A stretch of 38,252 nucleotides of DNA from SKVR01 sp037441525. Its GTDB lineage: Bacteria; Bacteroidota; Bacteroidia; Bacteroidales; UBA7960. Position 1 is the first letter of the stretch. Each line of letters begins with the position of its first letter. Of this stretch, positions 8,114 through 16,500 are shown piece by piece. The notes beneath the pieces are model-generated. The model had not been told where the DNA came from. It was given only the letters and a program-made list of their open reading frames with translations, and ran no database searches. The translations under genes and the position numbers were made by a program. Location of the stretch: contig JBBISA010000039.1 in NCBI GenBank assembly GCA_037441525.1, forward strand, positions 1 through 38,252. Reading direction: 5' to 3'.

Positions 8114-9007
8114 ATGATCCTTACCTATTTTGATGATGAATTAAATTTTGGTGATGCTCTCAATGATTTAATTTTCAAATATTATATTCCCGAGCTGCTG
8201 GAAGATAATGACAACGATGAACTTTTGGGCATAGGCACCCTGTTGGGGCTTAAAAAGCCAGGGATTAATACAAAAAAAATCTATATTTTTAGCTCTGGCC
8301 TGGGTTACGGCGAAATACCCACAATTGATAACCGATACGAATTTATTTGTGTAAGAGGACCATTAACAGCTGCCCTGCTTAACCTGCCTGCTTCCTATGC
8401 CATTTCCGATGGCGCATTACTTTTAAAAGGAATGAAATTTAGAGAATTTAAGAAAGAGTTTAAATGGTCCTATATTCCGCATTGGACAGACGACACGCTG
8501 TACTCTGGCTGGCCTGATCTGATTAAAAATGCTGGTGGCCACTTTATCAATCCCCGAAATAACCCTCAATTCGTTATCAATGAGATATTAAAATCAGAAT
8601 TGATTCTGGCAGAAGCCATGCATGGTGCTATTGTGGCCGACACCCTTCGTGTGCCATGGATCGGCATTAAAGCTTACAAACATATAAATGCATTTAAATG
8701 GCAAGATTGGCTGTTAACTGTCAACTTGGATTATAAACCAAAAAGAATTCATTCCTTTTTTGACTTGCACCGAACAGAAAGTAGTCTTATTAAAAGACTA
8801 CCCAAATGTTTCAGATTTTCTTTTTTCACCAAAATTCTTCCTAAGATTTATTTTAACTATCAGGAAAACATTTTGAAGTATATTACCAGAAGAAGATTAA
8901 AATCTATAGCCAAATCAATGGGCATTTTAAGTTCCACCGACATATTAGATTTACGGTACAATCAATTAAAATCAAAACTGGATATACTGAAAGAATTAAA
9001 GAGATAA
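8114..9007 (+). CDS. Polysaccharide pyruvyl transferase family protein
   Basis: Members of this family transfer pyruvate from phosphoenolpyruvate to a sugar, forming a ketal that adds negative charge to the polymer (ExoV, CsaB, WcaK). The 297-residue protein shows the family pattern: NFGD at 11-14, IFSSGLGYGE at 58-67, CVRGPLTA at 79-86, DGALLL at 99-104, and AMHGAIVADTLRVP (H170), which matches the conserved C-terminal His-Gly motif. There is no signal peptide or membrane segment. It starts 22 bases after the polymerase gene and ends 3 bases before the next glycosyltransferase, so the three are probably translated from one message. The acceptor sugar is unknown. Confidence 0.88.
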   Translation: MILTYFDDELNFGDALNDLIFKYYIPELLEDNDNDELLGIGTLLGLKKPGINTKKIYIFSSGLGYGEIPTIDNRYEFICVRGPLTAALLNLPASYAISDGALLLKGMKFREFKKEFKWSYIPHWTDDTLYSGWPDLIKNAGGHFINPRNNPQFVINEILKSELILAEAMHGAIVADTLRVPWIGIKAYKHINAFKWQDWLLTVNLDYKPKRIHSFFDLHRTESSLIKRLPKCFRFSFFTKILPKIYFNYQENILKYITRRRLKSIAKSMGILSSTDILDLRYNQLKSKLDILKELKR

Positions 9008-9010
9008 GCC

Positions 9011-10141
9011 ATGAAAATAAATTATCTGACAAAAAAAGATCCTTCTGACATTCTTAGCTGGTCGGGCACCCCTTATTTTCTATCAAAAGGTCTGTCTCAG
9101 CTGATTGAACTTGAGTATATTTACGATTTAAATATCCGAATCGGAGTATTAGACTATTTAAAAAAAATCAGTTGCAAAGTAAGGGGATATAACTATGAGT
9201 TATTCAGAACAGAGAATATTTTAAAACGGTATGCCTTGAATATTGAAAGCAGGGTACGAAATAATTCAAATATCATTTTTTCACCATCTTCCAATTATTT
9301 CTCTTTCTTAAACTGCAAAAATCCAAAAGTTTTTTATACAGATGCCTGCTATGCCGGTATGGTAGGTTTTTACCCGGCCTTCTCCAATTTTTGTAAAAGC
9401 AATATTTATGAAGGAAACAGACTCGAACAAATGGCCATGGATAATTCTGATTTGATTATTTATTCATCTGATTGGGCAGCTAAATCTGCTATTGAAAATT
9501 ATAAGGTTACCCCTGATAAAATTAAGGTTGTACCTTTTGGGGCCAACATTGAACATTTCAAGACCAGAGAAGAGATTGAATCAAGCCTCACCCGAAAAAA
9601 AACCAGGGAATGTCATTTGTTATTTATCGGGGTTGAATGGGAGCGGAAGCGAGGCGATTTTGCAATACGAGTTGCAGAATTACTCAACAAAAATGGGTTA
9701 CCAACTACCCTGCATCTGGTTGGCATCAATAAACTCAAAAACAAAAAATTTCCGAAATTCGTAATAAATCATGGCTTTATCTGCAAATCATCAATGGCGG
9801 GTAAAAATCAATTGGAACAACTATTTCTTGAAAGTCATTTTCTTTTGGTACCCACGATGGCTGAAGCTTACGGGCTGGTTTTTGCCGAGGCAGGTGCTTA
9901 TGGTTTACCATCGATAGCAACCAATGTTGGTGGAGTTTCAACCATTATTAAAAACGACTTTAACGGATACGCTTTCCCCTTAGATAAGCAACCTTCGGAC
10001 TATGCCCGGTATATCGAAAAAGTATTTTCTAATCCTGCCCTATACCGAAATCTGGCAATGAATGCATTCAATTATACAAATACTCACCTCACCTGGCAGT
10101 CTTCTTCAGAATCGATTGTTAAACTTCTAAAACAGATTTAA
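9011..10141 (+). CDS. Glycosyltransferase family 4 (GT-B fold)
   Basis: The 376-residue protein has the C-terminal half of a GT4 enzyme: LFIGVEWERKRGD (start of the donor-binding domain, about 206-218), then VPTMAEAYGLVFAEAGAYGLP with the E285-x7-E293 motif that binds the nucleotide sugar, and ATNVGGVSTII. The N-terminal acceptor domain contains an STPYFLSKGL-like opening (SGTPYFLSKG). It should act in the cytoplasm on the growing lipid-linked unit; donor and linkage cannot be read from sequence. It is packed 3 bases behind the pyruvyl transferase gene and followed by a terminator-like hairpin. Two runs of eight A occur in the gene (about 9160 and 9595-9602). Confidence 0.9.
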   Translation: MKINYLTKKDPSDILSWSGTPYFLSKGLSQLIELEYIYDLNIRIGVLDYLKKISCKVRGYNYELFRTENILKRYALNIESRVRNNSNIIFSPSSNYFSFLNCKNPKVFYTDACYAGMVGFYPAFSNFCKSNIYEGNRLEQMAMDNSDLIIYSSDWAAKSAIENYKVTPDKIKVVPFGANIEHFKTREEIESSLTRKKTRECHLLFIGVEWERKRGDFAIRVAELLNKNGLPTTLHLVGINKLKNKKFPKFVINHGFICKSSMAGKNQLEQLFLESHFLLVPTMAEAYGLVFAEAGAYGLPSIATNVGGVSTIIKNDFNGYAFPLDKQPSDYARYIEKVFSNPALYRNLAMNAFNYTNTHLTWQSSSESIVKLLKQI

Positions 10142-10184
10142 GCCCGGTTACTGAATCGATTGAGAAGAATTCTTCGATGCCAAA

Positions 10185-10209
10185 ACAATTTACCCAAATT
10201 GTGTTTTTT
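10185..10209 (+). terminator. Intrinsic-terminator-like hairpin
   Basis: ACAATTT (10185-10191) pairs with AAATTGT (10196-10202) around ACCC, followed by G and six T. It lies 44 bases after the GT4 stop codon. The stem is AT-rich and therefore weak, but the layout is that of a rho-independent terminator ending the export/assembly operon. Confidence 0.55.
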
Positions 10210-10445
10210 AAGAGCATCGGTGAATAAAAAATTGCTGGAAGATAATTAAACCCATTCTATTTCAGAGTGAGATCATCTCAATTAAGCCGAAAGGCCCTAT
10301 CAAGGATTAATTGCCTAATAATGGATTTAATTAATCGTAAAATATTATTTGTCAATCTATTATTTTAATGTATTTGCAATTTTATTATTTCTGTCAGACG
10401 ATTTGTACGTGAAATTACTTACATATATTTTAGAAAATACCCGTA

Positions 10446-10476
10446 TTGTTTTAACGGCTCCTATGGCATACCTTTA
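10446..10476 (+). promoter_or_regulatory. Bacteroidota-type promoter before the giant T9SS protein
   Basis: TTG at 10446-10448, a 20-base spacer, then TACCTTTA at 10469-10476 (one mismatch to TAnnTTTG). Spacing matches the sigma-ABfr pattern. The expected start near 10483 would give a leader of about 54 bases before the ATG at 10537. Confidence 0.5.
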
Positions 10477-10536
10477 TAGTAATTAAATTGCAATTAGTTT
10501 AAAAAAAATATCAATTAGTACTCAAAAATTAACGAT

Positions 10537-13500
10537 ATGGAGATAATTTTAACTTTTATACGTAAATCATCTTTCCATTCTGTGGTTTTACTTATTTTCA
10601 TATTCGGACAATCACTGCAAATGTCTCGTGCTCAAAATACAAGCGTGGGTGGTGTATATAACCCTGCAGACAAGGTACTGTGGTTAAAGGCAGAGGATAT
10701 TAACCTTGCCGATGGTGCATCTGTTCAGAACTGGCCCGATGCCAGTGGTAAAAAGAACAATGCTTTTGCCTTCCTGGCAAGCCACCGCCCTGTTTTCAGG
10801 GCCAGTTCAGCATTATTCAATAATAGACCGGTAGTTTCTTTTAATCAGGGTACCAGTGGACAACAGCTGCGCATTGATCACAATCCTGATAATCCCAATC
10901 TCGATGGTATGCAAAATATTACAGTGATTACCGTTCTGAGAAATAGCGAACCCCCTGCTCCAAATGAAAATCAGGGTATAATAGGGAAATCAACTAATGC
11001 ACCGTGGGGAGGGAATACATGGACCCTCTTTTTAAGAAGGGAAACGAATAGTAACAATCAAAGGTTGGCCTTTATAACTAATGACCAGGGACAAAGAATA
11101 AGAAATTATGAGTATTTTAATACAGCTATGATCCATTCAGCAGTCTTTGATGGTGTAAAAGACTCGGTATTTGTTTTAAGTAATGCGAAAGGACAAGCAT
11201 GGGGGCCTTATGGTTCCTCCATCAGATCAAATGCTGCTCCTGTAACCATAGGGAATATCTCAGCACACGCGTCGGCAACCAGTTGGTTTAAAGGTGAAAT
11301 TGCTGAAATACTTGTTATCAGAGAAGCTCTGAATCCTGCCCAAAGGCTTATCCTTGAAAATGTATTGGCCCATAAATATCGATTCCCATTGCAACCAGTT
11401 AATACCTGGAACCCCTTAAGATATTTCCTGGGTGATTACGAGAATCATACTCATAGCCACGATATAATAGGGATAGGTGGTTATCAATCCGATGCAAACT
11501 ATATAACATCGTACACCGGCTACTTTAAGCATATTGCCACCACAGGTGGGGGAGGTGCTCTTTACTTATCAGAAACAGCTAATTCTATTGATCAGCACAA
11601 CGAATTTGTGTTTGCAGGTCATAATAATCTTGCCCATAACGTAACCACTGCCGATATGCCAACCGGTGGTATGAATAGCGATCTTGTAAATCGTTGGACG
11701 CGTGTCTGGCGAATCAGGCGCACCATTAATCAGGGGGTGGGCACCGGAACATCGGTGCGAATCGGATTCGATTTTAGTGAGGCTGGTTTGCAGGTAGACC
11801 CTCAGAAATTATATGTACTGTTATACAGAGCAACTGAAACGGGTACCTTTACCCGTTTGCCAGTTTCGGCTGGAGTTTCAGGGTCAAGGGTTACCTTTTC
11901 CCTTCCCGATAATATTTTTCAGACCGGTTTTTATACCATCGCGCAAACCACCTCAGCGCTCAAAACTTGGACATCTGTCAGATCGGGCAATTGGGATAAT
12001 CCTGCCACCTGGGGAAAAGCAGATACATACCCGGGGCTTATTCCCATGAGCGACCGTGCTGATAGGATTGAAATTAACAATACCCACATTATCACTCTAT
12101 CTGAGGATAACCACTTTCATGGTGATTTATGGATTAAGGCAGGCGGTAAGCTGGAGCTAAATGCAACCAGAGGGCATCTTTTCAATACCATCAGAGGCGA
12201 AGGTACGTTGCAGATAACAGGTGATTATTTTCCTAATGGAGATGCATCAGGTTTCCACAAAAAAAATGGAGGTACAACTGTTTATGTTGGAGCTGGCACC
12301 ACTGTGTTTAATACATCGAGACTTTTTAACAACCTGATTTTTCAGCTTGATAATGTAAATGATGAAATAACCTTGCTTTCCAACCTAACACTCAACGGCA
12401 ACTTGTTTGTTGAAACAGGTACCCTGAGGATTAACCACGAGAACGCCACACCCAGAACTATTTGGGTGGAAGGTGATTTTGAAATTGGACCTGATGGAAG
12501 GGTAATTACTGGTACAGGTAATGCCAGGCACAGGGTAACTGTAAGACGAAATTTTATCAACAATGGTACTGCCAGATTCAGTAATCTTACCCAACCCAAC
12601 TATTCCGCACCACCCATCAATGGTTTGGTTGATGTGGTTTTCAATACAGTGAACCAAAATCAGGTTATTCAAACCAATGGAATTACAGAATTTTATCGTA
12701 TAGAGATTGCAAAAAGCCCTACTGATACATTATTTATAAGGGCAAACTTCGCTAACCGGTTTTTCCTGATGGGGCAAAATAATATTCAACAGTTCGGGGC
12801 GTATCCTATGCCTCCAAACTTGTCCAACAACAATGCTTTAGGATTGTTGTCGGGCATAATTGTTCTGGAAAACAATATACATATCCCGGTTCTGAGAACC
12901 GGAAACGGGAACTACTTTATCGACAGTGATGCACAAATCATCCTTGAAGGCGGTATTCTGGAAACACCCACCAACACTTGGGCGATAAGTATTTATGGTG
13001 CTCTGATTATCAGGGATGGACTCCTACGGGCCCGTGGGGCGGAAGGGTTGGTACTTCACGGTAATGGCAAATTTGAAGTGCAGGGTGGGAACGCAGATTT
13101 AAATATTTTTCGTACATCTACTGCCTACGATGTTAATCGTGGAACCTTTAAACAAACAGGAGGTAATGTTCTTATTGACAGAACAACTCCGTCCGATAAC
13201 CATGACTACTATCTGTTCAGTCTTCCATATAGTGACAATAACTTCATTATGACCGGGGGGACACTATCCCTAAGAAATGTTCCGTCTGTTACAAACAGGC
13301 CTGGGGTTTCGGGAGGGATTTTAATTGGCGCCAAAAAGGAAAATCAACTTGTTACCGGTGGAAGTATTACAGCGATTATTAGCCGCGATCGTGATTTCAT
13401 CATTAATTCATCAGCCCCTTTATATAATCTTGAGATGGTAAAGGAGGTTGCAGGCACCAACAGGTTTTTGATTGCTGACTATCCCGGTGGTGGTATTTCA

Positions 13501-16500
13501 AATAATCCTCCTCCATTTATTGCAGCAAAACCCCTTCATATATTGAACAGACTTGTTGTAAAGGGTGGCGATTTTCCTTCCATATTCAATATTAATAATT
13601 TCGAAACGATTATCGAAGGTACTCTTTTGTTAGAAAATGGAGCAGTATTGCAGGCATCGGGTTCAACGATTACTTTTGCCGGGTCAGGAAATACCAGGCT
13701 GGAGATAGAAAATCAAACCCTGCAACTTGAGGTTGGAAATTTGAAGATTGACAAAAACGCTCATACTGATACCCTTAGGGTTTTTCGTTCAAACTTGGCC
13801 GGAAATACTGACCTTTTAAATTTAAACGCACTTACTGCTCAACGGGGTACTCTCAATTTTTTACACTATAATATCAATTTAACAGGTAATTTGTTGTTAG
13901 ATTCAAGGATTGGAACCAATCCTGCACAGGGCAAAGTGGTTATGAAAGGCACTGCTGAACAAACGATTACTGTTTCTACACCGGCATCCGAGTCGTATAT
14001 CAGTCACCTGGAAATTGATAATCCATCAGGTGTAAAGTTGTTGACAGGTTCCATCAAAGGGGTTACCAATCTTACGCTTACTAATGGTGTTTTCAATCTT
14101 GGAGAACAAGGAATGGTAGTGGACAATACAATTGCTGGTAACGGCTTTAATAACACCAAGATGATTGCAACTGCCGGAAATCACTCCAATCATGGCCTTA
14201 CCCGCAGGGTTGCACAAAACGGAAGTATGCTTTTTCCAATTGGTACAACAGCCAACAACCAGCCGCGCTACACTCCGTTACTGGCTAATTTCAGCAATGT
14301 AAACCAGCCTGTTACGGTTCAGGTAAATCCAGTAGACCTCGAACTTTCAACGCTGGCAGGTAATCAGCCAGATAGTGCCCTTACCTATTACTGGCGGGTG
14401 CGCCACGGACAAACCAATCAGCCACCAACCGTTACAAGCTATACTTTTACATACAGCAACAGCAATTTGCCATCGCCCCTTCCCAACGGTTTTGTCCCGG
14501 GCAAAATTGTAAATCGGGTAAGAAGCAATGAACCTGCTGGTAACATCAATACTACCAACAGAACCTTGTTATTTAACAATTCAGGAAGTGGTTTTACCCT
14601 TGAAGAAGGTTTGTATACTGCTGCCCACATTGATAGATTCTCAGGTGCGGTAAGGGTATTCTACAGTCGTTTGTCCGGACCTGCATCATGGCACAATCTT
14701 AACACCTGGACCGAAGACCCTACACACACCGGCGGCCCTGCTTCTGATTTACCTGGTCCTGGAGATTTGGTGCAGATAGGTTATTCGGGCTCTACTTCGC
14801 ACTCCGTCCGCATAAATACCGAGGTTGCAGTTGCAGGTCTTTTATTTCATCAGATTGGGGAAATGGTTCCTACTCTTGTTATAAACGCTGGTGATTACGA
14901 TGTTAATTTAGGTCTTGTTTCAGGACAGGGTGAACTAATCAGAGAACTTTCTGCCAATGTTGCCTCTTTATCGGGCGATTTTACCGATTTTCTCCTCGGG
15001 CAGAAAAGCGAAATCCACTTCAGAGCGGGTGGTGGAACATTTAATGTCCCAACCGATTTCTCAACCTATCCCGGGTTGAGGTTTTCTTCGCAAAGCGATG
15101 ATGCAATATTCAATTTGCCTTCTCTGAATCTTACTGTCAGAAGAAACCTTGTTGCAGGCAGAAACTCAGATGTCCGTTTAAACCAGAATATAAATGTACA
15201 GGGTGATCTTATTATTGGCACTAATCAGGATAAAGGGATTGTGCTATTTCCGCAAACTTCTGCACCCATCTCCGTGGTAATAAATGGAAATGTATTTTTA
15301 AACGGAAACAATAATTCACTATTAGGAGTCCTTACCACCGGCAACAATCTTACTCATACCCTTCGGGTGGGTGGCAATATTTTGCAATTGGCCGGTACTT
15401 TACGACTTTTCAATACTATTACCACACCCAGGGTTAACCTCGAGCTTACAGGGAATAACAATAACAGCTATGAGCGAACAGGTGGCAATGTGCCAAACTT
15501 TTTCAGAATAATTGTAAATAAAGGAAACAGCCAGGCTCCTATATTTACGTTTCTTCATAATTTCAATATTCATAATGAAGCCGGGGGCCCGCTAAAACCC
15601 CTTGAATTGATCAATGGAACACTCAGACTTCAGGGTGCCGGAACCGATATAAATTTAACCACCGGAAATTTTAACTTTCAAATTCCAGCCACCACTGGCT
15701 TAATTCTTGCCAGTAACGTTATTGTCAGGGCCAACGCAACTAACGCCGGTATCAATTTAAATGGTTTACTCAGGTTTGAAGGGAACTCACGCTTATCAAT
15801 GGCTACAACTCCAGATTCAAGAGCTTTTATTCAATATGGCAGCACAGGTACTGCCCGGCTCGAAATTACCGGTTCTTCTGTGCTTGAGGTGGCAAATAAA
15901 ATACGAACCGAATTAACTAATGAACTGGGGGTATTGAAATACTTTCAGGATGGTGGTACAGTATCATTATCGATAAACGATGTTGGGAGCACCGCCGATT
16001 TAAAAGGAGTATTGGAGGTTTACAACCCCGGGAGTTCTTTCAGGTTTTTGTCTGGTGTAATAACCTTTAACCGATACATGGCGGATGCCGGGCATGGTCA
16101 CCGTGAAACATTATACCTGGACACATCCGAATATGAAGTTGGAGAAAATGCTACCATCAATCTTGGCATACCATCTATTAATGTGAATCATAATTTCAGA
16201 GTAAGATCAACTATTGAATTGCCGAATGTTGTGCTTGGTAATGGAGCTTCGTCAATTTTTATTTCCAACCCAACGGTAATCAAAGGGAATCTTTTTATAA
16301 ATGGAAGGACGTTAGATGTAAGCAATATTAATCTAATACTTCTTAAGGGAATTACCAATAATGGTGCCTTAAATGCTGGAAACAGCAACGTAATTATGCG
16401 AGGTGCTGATCAGTTCATTCGCTCAAACCATGGAAACACTGAATTCCATCGTTTGACAATTGAAAGTACAGGTCAGGTTAACATTGAAAATACAATAAAG

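Larger units (their letters stand above)
10142..10536 (+). other. 395-bp spacer between two transcription units
   Basis: No ORF is supported. The spacer carries a 12-bp palindrome GAAGAATTCTTC at 10164-10175, a terminator-like hairpin at 10185-10209 and a promoter match at 10446-10476, listed separately. The rest is AT-rich with nothing recognised. Confidence 0.6.

Noticed and set aside
9595..9602. A8 run within the GT4 gene as a phase-variation switch
   Set aside because: Eight A in an AT-rich genome is common; a similar run occurs near 9160 and the gene is intact.
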